In this document: piece by piece, positions 52,013 to 60,258 of the stretch
Layout of the letters: each line of letters begins with the position of its first letter
How positions within the stretch are numbered: the first letter of the stretch is position 1
Origin: Brachybacterium sp. SGAir0954
GTDB taxonomy: Bacteria; Actinomycetota; Actinomycetes; Actinomycetales; Dermabacteraceae
Direction of reading: 5' to 3'
Length of the DNA: 64,000 nucleotides
NCBI RefSeq assembly: GCF_005490785.1
Contig: NZ_CP027295.1
Location: 3,286,001-3,350,000, forward strand
Notes under the pieces: model-generated
Told to the model about the DNA's origin: nothing
Database searches by the model: none
Seen by the model: only the letters and a program-made list of their open reading frames with translations
Translations under genes and position numbers: made by a program

Positions 52013-52990
52013 ATGCGCACCGTGTCCTACGAGCAGTTCGGCGAGCCCGCCGACGTCCTCACCACCCGCGAGGCGGAGGCCCCCGCACCCGCCGCCGGCG
52101 AGGTGCTGCTGCGGCTGGTCCTCAGCCCCATCCACCACCACGACCTGTGGACGATCCGCGGCACCTACGGCGTGCGCCCCGAGCTGCCCGCCGTGCCGGG
52201 CAGCGAGGCCGTCGCCGTCGTCGAGGCCCTCGGCGAGGGCGTGGACTCCGTGGCCGTCGGCGACCGCGTCGCCGCCACCGCGACGCCGGGCACCTGGTCG
52301 GCGCTGTTCACCGCCCCCGCCGGCTCGCTCGTCCCGCTGCCGGCGGAGCTGCCCGACGAGGCCGCCGCCCAGCTCGTCGCCATGCCCTTCAGCGCCCTGT
52401 CCCTCCTCGAGCACCTCGGTCTCGGCGAGGGCGAGGTGCTCGTCCAGAACGCCGCGACCGGCGCCGTGGGCCGCCTCGTCGCCCAGTTCGCCCGCGCCCG
52501 CGGCCTGCGCGTGATCAGCCTCGTGCGCCGCAGCAGCGGCGTGGAGGAGCTCGCCGCGCAGGGCATCGACGACGTCGTCGCGATCGACCAGGACGACTGG
52601 CAGGAGCAGGCCCGCGCCCTCATCGGCGACGCCCACGTGGCCGCAGGCCTCGACTCGGTGGGCGGCGAGGCCGCCGGCCAGGTGCTCTCGCTGCTGGGCC
52701 GCGGCGGCCGCCTCGTCGTCTTCGGCGCGATGGGCGCGACGACCATGGCGCTCCCCTCCGGGCCGATCATCTTCAAGGACCTGAAGGTCGAGGGCTTCTG
52801 GGGCGCCCAGATCTCCGCCGACATGAGCGACGAGCAGCGCCGCCGCCTGATCGGCGAGATCATCGCGCGCCTGCTCTCGGGTGAGGCGACCCTGCCGGTC
52901 GCCGGCACCTATGGCCTGGACGAGGTCGCGGACGCCGTCGCGGCGACCCTGACCGACGGCCGCCAGGGCAAGGTCCTGCTGCGCCCCTGA
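52013..52990 (+). CDS. Quinone oxidoreductase-like MDR family protein
   Basis: 325 aa medium-chain dehydrogenase/reductase of the zinc-free, NADPH-quinone reductase type. It has an N-terminal GroES-like domain (VLLRLVLSPIHHHDLWTIRG, PAVPGSEAVAVVEALG). The Rossmann part has VLVQNAATGAVGRLVAQFA and GGRLVVFGAMG. No Cys zinc ligands are present. ATG 52013 is preceded by AGGAGGCCCC; the longer frame runs through the operator. The operator shared with the TetR-Ohr-DUF1304 cluster suggests a role in electrophile or peroxide defence. It is followed by a strong bidirectional hairpin. Confidence 0.88.
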   Translation: MRTVSYEQFGEPADVLTTREAEAPAPAAGEVLLRLVLSPIHHHDLWTIRGTYGVRPELPAVPGSEAVAVVEALGEGVDSVAVGDRVAATATPGTWSALFTAPAGSLVPLPAELPDEAAAQLVAMPFSALSLLEHLGLGEGEVLVQNAATGAVGRLVAQFARARGLRVISLVRRSSGVEELAAQGIDDVVAIDQDDWQEQARALIGDAHVAAGLDSVGGEAAGQVLSLLGRGGRLVVFGAMGATTMALPSGPIIFKDLKVEGFWGAQISADMSDEQRRRLIGEIIARLLSGEATLPVAGTYGLDEVADAVAATLTDGRQGKVLLRP

Positions 52991-53007
52991 TCCCGGCGCA
53001 CCACGAC

Positions 53008-53044
53008 GAGGGGCCCCGGCAGGAGATTCCTGCCGGGGCCCCTC
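53008..53044. terminator. Bidirectional terminator between oxidoreductase and ohr genes
   Basis: A perfect 17-bp stem (GAGGGGCCCCGGCAGGA and its complement) with a 3-nt loop, between converging genes. Confidence 0.85.
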
Positions 53045-53071
53045 CGCATCCGCGCCGGGGGCGCGGGAGGG

Positions 53072-53494
53072 TCAGTCGTCGGAGACGGTGACCGTGACGG
53101 GGATGTTGCCGCGGGTCGCGTTCGAGTACGGGCACACCTGGTGGGCGGCGTCCGCGAGGGCCTGCGCGGTCTCCTGGTCGAGCTCGGGGATGACGACCTC
53201 GAGCTCGACGGCGAGCGAGAAGCCGCCGCTCTCCTCGGAGCCGATGCTCACGCGCGCGCCGACGCTCGAGCCGTCGATCTTCACCTTGCGCTCGCGGGCG
53301 ACGAGCTGGAGGGCGGAGTGGAAGCACGCGGAGTAGCCGGCGGCGAAGAGCTGCTCGGGGTTTGCGCCCTTGCCGGTGCCGCCCATGGCGGTGGGGACGG
53401 CGAGGTCGAGGGCGAGGTCGGAGTCGACGACGTCGACATGGCCGTCACGGCCGGCGCCGGTGGCGAGGGCCTCGGTGGTATACAGGGGCTTCAT
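53072..53494 (-). CDS. ohr: Organic hydroperoxide resistance protein (Ohr/OsmC family)
   Basis: 140 aa. The two reactive cysteines are C57 (GYSACFHSAL) and C121 (HQVCPYSNATRGN), with the Ohr-type N-terminus LYTTEALATGAGRDGHV. It reduces organic peroxides using a dithiol partner. Ohr is usually controlled by the MarR-type OhrR; here its ATG overlaps the stop of a TetR gene by 4 bp, so it is co-expressed with that TetR. Confidence 0.93.
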   Translation of the reverse strand: MKPLYTTEALATGAGRDGHVDVVDSDLALDLAVPTAMGGTGKGANPEQLFAAGYSACFHSALQLVARERKVKIDGSSVGARVSIGSEESGGFSLAVELEVVIPELDQETAQALADAAHQVCPYSNATRGNIPVTVTVSDD

Positions 53495-54081
53495 GGTGTC
53501 GGATTCCCTTCCAAGGAGGTGAGGGCGGCGTCGAGGGAGGCGAGCGCCGCCCCCGCGTCCACCCGGGTCATGACCAGAGCGCTGACGAGCAGCGCGACGA
53601 GGGACTCGGCCAGGCGCTCGCGATCGGCGAGCGGGAGGCCCGGATGCCGGGCCCCGACGCCGCGCAGGAACGCGGCGTGGAGCTCGGCGCGGTAGACGCG
53701 CACCACCTCGGCGATCCCGTCGTCCCGGGCGAGGCCGGAGCAGGCGGTGTTCACCAGGAGGCAGCCGTCGGGGAGGGTGCGTCCGGACGGGTCCGCGAAG
53801 ATCTCGCGGGCGGAGCGGAAGTACTGCGCGAGGGCGCCGGGCTCGACGTCCGGTCCGCGCAGCGGGGTGAGGCCGGGGCGGACGACCTGGTCGAGGTAGT
53901 CCTCGACCGCGGCGTCGAACAGGCCGCGCTTGGAGCCGAAGGCGTGGTAGATGCTGCTCGCGTTCAGCGCCGTGGCCTGCTGGAGCGTCGCCATGGACGC
54001 TCCCTCGTAGCCCTCGTGCCAGAAGACGTCGCGCGCGGCGCGCACCGCCTCGGCACGATCGAAGGTGAGGGGCCGTCCCAT
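53491..54081 (-). CDS. TetR-family regulator of the ohr locus
   Basis: 196 aa. The N-terminal HTH is at about 10-55 (ATLQQATALNASSIYHAFGS, then KRGLFDAAV). The C-terminal domain has a Cys in LPDGCLLVNTACSGLARDD, the region where AcuR/NemR-like TetR proteins carry reactive or ligand-facing residues. ATG 54081 has GGAGGAG 6 nt upstream; the longer frame covers the divergent promoter. It is co-transcribed with ohr and divergent from the DUF1304 gene; the intergenic site matches the one before the oxidoreductase. Electrophile or peroxide sensing is inference. Confidence 0.92.
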   Translation of the reverse strand: MGRPLTFDRAEAVRAARDVFWHEGYEGASMATLQQATALNASSIYHAFGSKRGLFDAAVEDYLDQVVRPGLTPLRGPDVEPGALAQYFRSAREIFADPSGRTLPDGCLLVNTACSGLARDDGIAEVVRVYRAELHAAFLRGVGARHPGLPLADRERLAESLVALLVSALVMTRVDAGAALASLDAALTSLEGNPTP

Positions 54082-54153
54082 ACGAGCTCCTCCTTCCGTT
54101 CCCGTCCCGGCCTCGCGGGCGCCGAGCCCTGGTGCCGGCGCCGCTTCCCCCAC

Positions 54154-54178
54154 TATAATGGAATGACTACTTCAATAG
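54154..54178. promoter_or_regulatory. Second TetR-type operator, over divergent -10 boxes
   Basis: TAATGGAATGACTACTTCAATA is an imperfect inverted repeat. Its complement contains AGTCATTCCA exactly as in the site at 51977-52000. TATAAT (54154-54159, plus) for DUF1304 and TATAGT (54152-54157, minus) for tetR-ohr overlap in it. Confidence 0.6.
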
Positions 54179-54194
54179 AACCCCGGAGGTTCCT

Positions 54195-54584
54195 GTGGTC
54201 ATCCTCGGATCCGTGCTCGCCCTCGCGGCGGCGGCCCTGCACGTCCTGATCTTCGCGCTCGAGTCCCTGCTCTGGGGCACGCCGCGCTCCCAGGCGGTGT
54301 TCGGGGCGCAGTCACCCGAGGAGATCGAGACGACGAAGCTCATGGCCCTCAACCAGGGCTTCTACAACCTCTTCCTCGCCGTGCTCGCCGCCCTCGGCGC
54401 GATCCTGCTGCTCGCCGGATCCACCGCCGTGGGCGGCGCGCTCGCCCTCGCGGGCACCGGCAGCATGCTCGCCGCCGCGCTCGTCCTGCTGCTCGCCTCC
54501 CCCGCGCACCGCGCCGCGGCGATCAAGCAGGGCACACTCCCGCTGCTGGCCGTGCTCGCGCTCGTGATCGGCCTCGCGATCTGA
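54195..54584 (+). CDS. DUF1304 family small membrane protein
   Basis: 129 aa with four TM helices. Family pattern: HVLIFALESLLWGTPRSQAV, a FGAQSPEEIETTK loop and LALNQGFYNLFLAVLA-like TM2. Function unknown, though the family is often seen beside TetR regulators. The GTG start at 54195 has CCGGAGG before it, and TATAAT at 54154-54159 is the best -10 in this part of the window. It is divergent from tetR-ohr and shares their operator. Confidence 0.88.
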   Translation: MVILGSVLALAAAALHVLIFALESLLWGTPRSQAVFGAQSPEEIETTKLMALNQGFYNLFLAVLAALGAILLLAGSTAVGGALALAGTGSMLAAALVLLLASPAHRAAAIKQGTLPLLAVLALVIGLAI

Positions 54585-54598
54585 CGCACCCGCGCGCA

Positions 54599-54644
54599 GG
54601 AGGGGCGCCCGCTCCCGCCGGATGGCGGAGGCGGGCGCCCCTCC
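54599..54644. terminator. Bidirectional terminator between DUF1304 and the aminotransferase
   Basis: GGAGGGGCGCCCGC pairs with GCGGGCGCCCCTCC, with an inner CCGCC/GGCGG stem. Confidence 0.8.
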
Positions 54645-54665
54645 CGTCGATCCCGGGAACCGGGC

Positions 54666-55877
54666 TCAGCGCCGGATGGAGGCCAGGTGGTCGGCGATGC
54701 GGTCCACGGCGTCCTCGAGGAGGTCCACGGGTGGGAGCGTCACGAGCCGGAAGTGGTCCGGCGTCGGATAGTTGAAGCCCGTCCCCTGCGTGACCAGGAG
54801 CTTCTTGGAGCGCAGCAGCTCGAAGGCGAACTGCTCGTCGTCGTCGATCCGGTACATCTCGCGGTCCACGCGCGGGAACATGTAGAGAGCACCCTGGGCC
54901 TTGACGACGTCGACCCCGTCGATCGCGCTGAGCCCCTCGTAGGCCACGTCGCGCTGCTCCTTGAGCCGGCCGCCCGGGAGCAGGAGCTCGTGGATCGACT
55001 GATGGCCGCCGAGCGCCGTCGCGACCACGTGCTGGGCAGGGACGTTGGGGCAGAGCCGCATGTTCGAGAGCACGTCGAGGCCCTCGATGAAGCTCGTCGC
55101 GTGGTCCTTGGGGCCGTAGAGCGCCATCCATCCGGCGCGGAAGCCCGCGACCCGGTACGCCTTGGAGAGCCCGTCGAAGGTGATGGTCAGGAGGTCCGGG
55201 GCGAGCTTCGCGATGTGGTGGTGGACCGCGTCGTCGTAGAGGATCTTGTCGTAGATCTCGTCCGCCAGGATCATCAGCCCGTGCTTGCGGGCGACCTCGA
55301 CGATCTCCCTGAGCACGTGCTCGGGGTAGACCGCGCCCGTGGGGTTGTTGGGGTTGATGACGACGATCGCCTTGGTGCGCTCGGTGACCTTGTCCGCGAG
55401 GTCGGAGACGTCGGGCCACCACTGCTGCTCCTCGTCGCAGCGGTAGTGCACGGCGCGGCCGCCGGCGAGCGCGATCGAGGCGGTCCACAGCGGGTAGTCC
55501 GGAGCGGGCACGAGCACCTCGTCGCCGTCGTCCACGAGCGCCTGGCAGGTCATCTGGATGAGCTCGGAGACCCCGTTGCCGAGGTAGATGTCGTCCAGCT
55601 CCATGCCGGGCATGCCCTTGGTCTGGTAGTACTGCGCGACCGCGCGGCGGGCGGAGACCAGGCCCTTGGAGTCGGAGTAGCCCTGCGCGGTGGGCAGCGA
55701 CCGGATCATGTCCACGAGGATCTCGTCCGGCGCCTCGAAGCCGAAGGGCGCGGGGTTGCCGATGTTGAGCTTGATGATCTTGTGCCCCTCGGCCTCCATG
55801 CGTGCCGCCTCTGCCGGGACCGGACCTCGGATCTCGTAGCAGACGTCGCGCAGCTTCGAGGACTGGGTGAAGATCAT
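54666..55877 (-). CDS. Alanine-type aminotransferase (AlaA-like)
   Basis: 403 aa PLP aminotransferase, fold type I. The N-terminus MIFTQSSKLRDVCYEIRGPV is that of AlaA/AlaT alanine transaminases. Other landmarks are GNGVSELIQMTCQALVDDGD, PNNPTGAVYP, ADEIYDKILYDDAVH and the Schiff-base lysine in FDGLSKAYRVAGFR. It should transfer amino groups between alanine or valine and 2-oxoglutarate or pyruvate. ATG 55877 has AGGAG 8 nt upstream. It is divergent from the galactoside operon; the 168-bp gap carries that operon's promoter. Confidence 0.93.
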   Translation of the reverse strand: MIFTQSSKLRDVCYEIRGPVPAEAARMEAEGHKIIKLNIGNPAPFGFEAPDEILVDMIRSLPTAQGYSDSKGLVSARRAVAQYYQTKGMPGMELDDIYLGNGVSELIQMTCQALVDDGDEVLVPAPDYPLWTASIALAGGRAVHYRCDEEQQWWPDVSDLADKVTERTKAIVVINPNNPTGAVYPEHVLREIVEVARKHGLMILADEIYDKILYDDAVHHHIAKLAPDLLTITFDGLSKAYRVAGFRAGWMALYGPKDHATSFIEGLDVLSNMRLCPNVPAQHVVATALGGHQSIHELLLPGGRLKEQRDVAYEGLSAIDGVDVVKAQGALYMFPRVDREMYRIDDDEQFAFELLRSKKLLVTQGTGFNYPTPDHFRLVTLPPVDLLEDAVDRIADHLASIRR

Positions 55878-55960
55878 CAGTCGGCTCCTGTCGGGTCGGA
55901 GGGGAGAGCTCAGGGTAGCGCCGTGCGGGGCACGGGTGGAGGGATGCCCGCGGGAGGCCC

Positions 55961-56003
55961 TTGACGGCCCGTCCCGCACCCCTTATTTTCGGGTCGTAAG
56001 TAA
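55961..56003 (+). promoter_or_regulatory. Promoter and ROK-type operator of the alpha-galactosidase operon
   Basis: -35 TTGACG (55961-55966) and -10 TATTTT (55984-55989) are 17 bp apart. TTATTTTCG-GGT-CGTAAGTAA (55983-56003) is an inverted repeat with 7 of 9 symmetric positions, and resembles NagC/Mlc-type ROK sites. It covers the -10 and the predicted start near 55996, so binding would block initiation. The short AT-rich block stands out from its surroundings. Confidence 0.75.
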
Positions 56004-56045
56004 TTACCGGGCGAGGACGCCCGCCCCCGATCAGGAAGAGCGACG

Positions 56046-58328
56046 ATGCCCACCGATCCCACGACCCGGCGCCTGCACCTCCGCGTGGCCGGCGTATCCC
56101 TCGTGCTCGACACGACCGGCGGGCGCGTCCCCGCGATCCTCCACTGGGGCGCGGACCTCGGCCCGCTCACCGGGACGGACCTCGCCACGCTCCTCGCCGC
56201 CGTCACCCCCGCGATCTCGAGCAACGGCCCGGACGTCCCGCTGCGCACGGGGATCCTCCCCCAGAGCGCCGACGGCTGGCTGGGCCGCCCCGGCCTCACC
56301 GGCTCCCGCGACGACGGCTCCGGCACCGCCCCGCGGCTCACCGTGACCGGCGTCCGAATCACCGAGCAGGGCACCGAGCGCACGCTCCCCGCCGGCGAGG
56401 GGACCGACCTCGAGACCGGCCCCGCCCTCGTCATGCTCGACCTCGCCGACGAGCTCCTCGGCCTCGCCGTGCGCCTCGACGTCGAGCTGCTCCCCTCCGG
56501 CCTCGTGCGCGTGCGCGCCGAGGTCACGAACACCGGCGAAACCGCCTACACCGTCCACCAGCTCACCCCCGCCCTGCCGGTCCCCCTCGACGCCGACGAG
56601 CTGCTCGACTTCGGCGGCCGCTGGACCAAGGAGCGCACCCCGCAGCGCCGCGCCATGGTCACCGGCACCCACCTGCGCGAGAACCGCCGCGGCCGCACCG
56701 GCGCCGACGCCGCGCACCTGCTGCACCTGGGCACCTCCGGCTTCGACTTCGCCACCGGCGAGATCTGGGCCGTGCACACCGCCTTCTCCGGCAACCACAC
56801 CCACCACGCCGAGCGGCTCTCCGCGGGCGTCCAGGTGATCGGCGGCGGCGAGCTGCTGCTCCCCGGCGAGGGCCGCCTCGCCCCCGGCGCCGCGATCGCC
56901 TCCCCCTGGCTCTACGGCGCCCACTCCGCCGCCGGGCTCGACACGATCGCCCGCCGCTTCCATGCCCACCTGCGCGACCGCGAGACGCACGGCGGCCTCC
57001 CCTACCCGGGCACCGACCGCCCCGTCACCCTCAACGTGTGGGAGGCCGTCTACTTCGACCACGACCTCTCCGTGCTCTCCGAGCTCGCCGACCGCGCCGC
57101 GGAGCTCGGCGTCGAGCGCTTCGTGCTGGACGACGGCTGGTTCGGCTCCCGCCGCGACGACACCTCGGGCCTCGGTGACTGGACCGTCTCGGAGGAGGCC
57201 TGGCCCGGCGGCCTCGCCCCGCTCGTCGAGCGCGTCACCGGCCACGGCATGCAGTTCGGCCTCTGGTTCGAGCCCGAGATGATCAACGAGGACTCCGACC
57301 TCGCCCGCGCGCACCCGGAGTGGATCATGGCCCCCGGCCCGGACCGCATGCCGCTGCCCGCCCGCCACCAGCAGGTCCTCAACCTCACGATCCCCGAGGC
57401 CTGGCAGCACGTCCACGACGCGATCGACGCGCTCCTGACCGAGCACGACATCGCCTACATCAAGTGGGACCACAACCGCGACCTCGTCGAGGCCGCGACC
57501 CGCGCGACCGGCGCCGCCGCCGTCCACGAGCAGACCCTCGCCGTGTACCGGCTCTGGGACAGCCTCAAGGCCGCGCACCCCGGCCTCGAGATCGAGTCCT
57601 GCTCCTCCGGCGGGGCCCGCGTGGACCTCGGCATCCTCGAGCGGGCGGACAGGATCTGGGTCTCCGACTGCATCGACCCCCTCGAGCGGGCGACCATGAA
57701 CCGCTGGACCTCCCAGCTCGTGCCGCTCGAGCTCATGGGCAGCCACATCGCCTCCGGCGGCTCCCACACCACCGGCCGTCTGCACTCCCTCTCCTTCCGC
57801 GCCGCGAGCGCGATCCTGGGCCACCTCGGCATCGAGTGGGACCTGCGCCGCGCGACCGAGGAGGAGCTCGCCGAGCTGCGCACCTGGATCGCCCTGTACA
57901 AGGAGCAACGCGAGCTGCTGTTCACCGGTGACCTCGTCCGTGCGGACCGCGGCCAGGACGCCGTCTGGATCACCGGCGTGCTCTCCCCCGAGCGCGACCG
58001 GGCCCTGTACACGGTCACCGCCGTCGGCACCCCCGACATCGCCCCCGTCGGCGCCCTCCGCCTGCCCGGCCTCGACCCGCGGCGCCGCTACCGCGTGCGC
58101 CCGCTCGTGCTCGGCCCCCAGCCCACCGGCTACGTGTGGCCCGCCTGGGCCCGCGAGGGCGCGGACCCGGCCACGGACGCGAAGGGCGCCGGCTACGGCC
58201 CGCCCGCCCTCGTCGACCACCTCGACGTGCCCGGCGCGGTGCTGCTGCGCACGGGCCTCGCCGCCCCCGTCATGGCGCCGGAGACGGCGTTCCTGCTCGA
58301 GGTCACCGCGCTCGCGGACCGACCCTGA
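56046..58328 (+). CDS. Alpha-galactosidase, glycoside hydrolase family 36
   Basis: 760 aa, standard for GH36. Nucleophile D475 is in YIKWDHNRDL and acid/base D541 in WVSDCIDPLER. Substrate loop landmarks are FVLDDGWFGSRRDD, FGLWFEPEMINEDSDL and ESCSSGGARVDLG. It releases alpha-galactose from melibiose, raffinose or similar sugars in the cytoplasm; no signal peptide. ATG 56046 has AGGAAG 7 nt upstream. It is the first gene of an operon with a sugar ABC importer (27, 12 and 10 bp gaps). Confidence 0.95.
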   Translation: MPTDPTTRRLHLRVAGVSLVLDTTGGRVPAILHWGADLGPLTGTDLATLLAAVTPAISSNGPDVPLRTGILPQSADGWLGRPGLTGSRDDGSGTAPRLTVTGVRITEQGTERTLPAGEGTDLETGPALVMLDLADELLGLAVRLDVELLPSGLVRVRAEVTNTGETAYTVHQLTPALPVPLDADELLDFGGRWTKERTPQRRAMVTGTHLRENRRGRTGADAAHLLHLGTSGFDFATGEIWAVHTAFSGNHTHHAERLSAGVQVIGGGELLLPGEGRLAPGAAIASPWLYGAHSAAGLDTIARRFHAHLRDRETHGGLPYPGTDRPVTLNVWEAVYFDHDLSVLSELADRAAELGVERFVLDDGWFGSRRDDTSGLGDWTVSEEAWPGGLAPLVERVTGHGMQFGLWFEPEMINEDSDLARAHPEWIMAPGPDRMPLPARHQQVLNLTIPEAWQHVHDAIDALLTEHDIAYIKWDHNRDLVEAATRATGAAAVHEQTLAVYRLWDSLKAAHPGLEIESCSSGGARVDLGILERADRIWVSDCIDPLERATMNRWTSQLVPLELMGSHIASGGSHTTGRLHSLSFRAASAILGHLGIEWDLRRATEEELAELRTWIALYKEQRELLFTGDLVRADRGQDAVWITGVLSPERDRALYTVTAVGTPDIAPVGALRLPGLDPRRRYRVRPLVLGPQPTGYVWPAWAREGADPATDAKGAGYGPPALVDHLDVPGAVLLRTGLAAPVMAPETAFLLEVTALADRP

Positions 58329-58355
58329 CCCCCGCCCATCGGAGAGAGGACGACG

Positions 58356-59288
58356 ATGTCCACCACCACCCCCGAGGCGACGAGGACGCCGGGCACGCGC
58401 CCGGCGCCTCCCCGCCGCCGCCACCGGGACGACACCCGCCTGGCTCTGCTGTTCATCCTGCCCGCGAGCGTCGGCCTGCTCGTGTTCCTCGTCTGGCCGC
58501 TGATCACGGGCCTGTACTACTCCTTCACCGAGTACGCGATCCTCACCCCCGCCCAGTGGGTGGGGCTCGAGAACTACCGCACGATGCTCACCGACCCGGT
58601 GTTCTGGAAGTCGCTGCGGGTGACCGTGCTGTACGTGCTCATCAACATCGGCGTGCAGACGGTCGTCGCGCTGCTCATCGCGGTGCTCATGCAGCGCCTC
58701 ACGCAGTCCACCTGGCTGCGCTCGATCGTGCTCGCCCCTTACCTCGTCTCCAACGTCGTCGCCGCGATCGTGTTCCTGTGGATGCTCGACAGCCAGCTCG
58801 GCATCGTCAACATCGCGCTGCAGGCGATCGGCTTCGACCCCGTCTCCTTCTGGGCGAGCGAGACCTGGGTGATCCCCACCGTCGCGCTCGTGAACGTGTG
58901 GCGCCACATGGGCTACACAGCGTTGCTGCTCTTCGCCGGGCTGCAGTCCATCCCCGAGCAGCTCTACGAGGCGGCCCGCACGGAGGGCGCCGGCGAGTGG
59001 CAGCTGTTCCGCCGGATCACCCTGCCGCTGCTGCGGCCGATCCTCGCGCTCGTGCTGATCATGTCGATCATCGGCAGCTTCCAGGTGTTCGACACGATCT
59101 CCGTGACCACCCAGGGCGGGCCCTCGGACGCCTCCAAGGTGCTGCAGATGTACATCTACGAGAACGCCTTCGCGCAGTACCAGTTCGGGTACGCCTCCGC
59201 GCTCTCCGTGGCGCTGCTGGTGATCCTCGTGATCATCACCTTCGCCCAGTACTTCCTGAGCCGTGCCGGCGAGTCGGACCTGGACTGA
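58356..59288 (+). CDS. Sugar ABC transporter permease, MalF type
   Basis: 310 aa with six TM helices. An N-terminal Pro/Arg-rich tail is followed by LALLFILPASVGLLVFLVWP. The extracytoplasmic loop has WVGLENYRTMLTDPVFWKSL. The EAA coupling loop is LYEAARTEGAGEWQLFRRIT. It partners with the next gene to import the galactoside bound by the lipoprotein at 60259. Confidence 0.94.
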   Translation: MSTTTPEATRTPGTRPAPPRRRHRDDTRLALLFILPASVGLLVFLVWPLITGLYYSFTEYAILTPAQWVGLENYRTMLTDPVFWKSLRVTVLYVLINIGVQTVVALLIAVLMQRLTQSTWLRSIVLAPYLVSNVVAAIVFLWMLDSQLGIVNIALQAIGFDPVSFWASETWVIPTVALVNVWRHMGYTALLLFAGLQSIPEQLYEAARTEGAGEWQLFRRITLPLLRPILALVLIMSIIGSFQVFDTISVTTQGGPSDASKVLQMYIYENAFAQYQFGYASALSVALLVILVIITFAQYFLSRAGESDLD

Positions 59289-59300
59289 GAGGACCCATCG

Positions 59301-60248
59301 ATGACCACCACCGACGCCCCCGTCACGACCACCGCCCACGCGGCGGCGCCCGCGCCCTCCGCGCGGCCGCGCCGTCGCCTCTCCCCCGGCCGCCTCGCCG
59401 CCTGGGCCGTGATGATCGTGATCCTGCTGATCACGGTCTTCCCCTTCTACTGGATGCTGCGCACCGCCCTCTCCTCGAACACCGCGCTCGCCACCAACCC
59501 CAGCAGCCTGCTCCCCGTGGGCTTCTCGCTGGGCGGCTTCGCACGGGTCTTCGGCCTCCAGGACGTCGACACCGCCGTCTCCCAGGGCGGCTCCGGCGCC
59601 TCGATCACCTTCTGGCAATACCTGCTGAACACGGTGGTCGTCGCGACGAGCATCACCGTCGTCCAGACCTTCTCCTGCGCGATGGCCGCCTACGCGTTCT
59701 CCCGCCTGCGCTGGCGGGGCCGCGAGACGGTGTTCCTCGTGTTCCTCGCGGCGATGATGATCCCGCAGATCTTCACCCTGCTGCCCAACTTCGTGCTCAT
59801 CAAGAACCTGCACCTCGTGGACACACTGCTCGGGATCATGCTGCCCAGCCTGTTCATCTCCCCGTTCGCGATCTTCTTCCTGCGGCAGTTCTTCAACAAC
59901 ATCTCCCGCGAGGTGGAGGAGGCCGCGCTGATCGACGGGGCGAGCAAGGTGCGCGTGTTCTTCACGCTCATCCTGCCGATGTCCTCGGCGCCGCTCGCGA
60001 CGCTCGGGCTGCTGACCTACATGACCGCGTGGAACGAGTACTTCTGGTCGCTGATGGTCTCCTACTCGGACTCCTCGCGGGTCCTGACCGTCGCGCTCGC
60101 GGTGTTCCGCGCGCAGTCCCCGAACACGGGCACCGACTGGGCCGGGCTCATGGCGGCGACGCTCGTCGCGGCCCTGCCCATGCTGATCCTCTTCGCGCTC
60201 TTCGCGAAGCGGATCGTGAACTCCATCGGATTCAGCGGGATCAAGTGA
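59301..60248 (+). CDS. Sugar ABC transporter permease, MalG type
   Basis: 315 aa, six TM helices. TM1 is followed by FPFYWMLRTALSSNTAL. The coupling loop is VEEAALIDGASKVRVFFTLI, and the end is the typical RIVNSIGFSGIK. It is the second membrane subunit of the importer. No ATPase gene is in the operon, so it must use a shared MsiK/UgpC-like ATPase from elsewhere, as is common for actinobacterial sugar importers. Confidence 0.94.
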   Translation: MTTTDAPVTTTAHAAAPAPSARPRRRLSPGRLAAWAVMIVILLITVFPFYWMLRTALSSNTALATNPSSLLPVGFSLGGFARVFGLQDVDTAVSQGGSGASITFWQYLLNTVVVATSITVVQTFSCAMAAYAFSRLRWRGRETVFLVFLAAMMIPQIFTLLPNFVLIKNLHLVDTLLGIMLPSLFISPFAIFFLRQFFNNISREVEEAALIDGASKVRVFFTLILPMSSAPLATLGLLTYMTAWNEYFWSLMVSYSDSSRVLTVALAVFRAQSPNTGTDWAGLMAATLVAALPMLILFALFAKRIVNSIGFSGIK

Positions 60249-60258
60249 GGGACCGACG

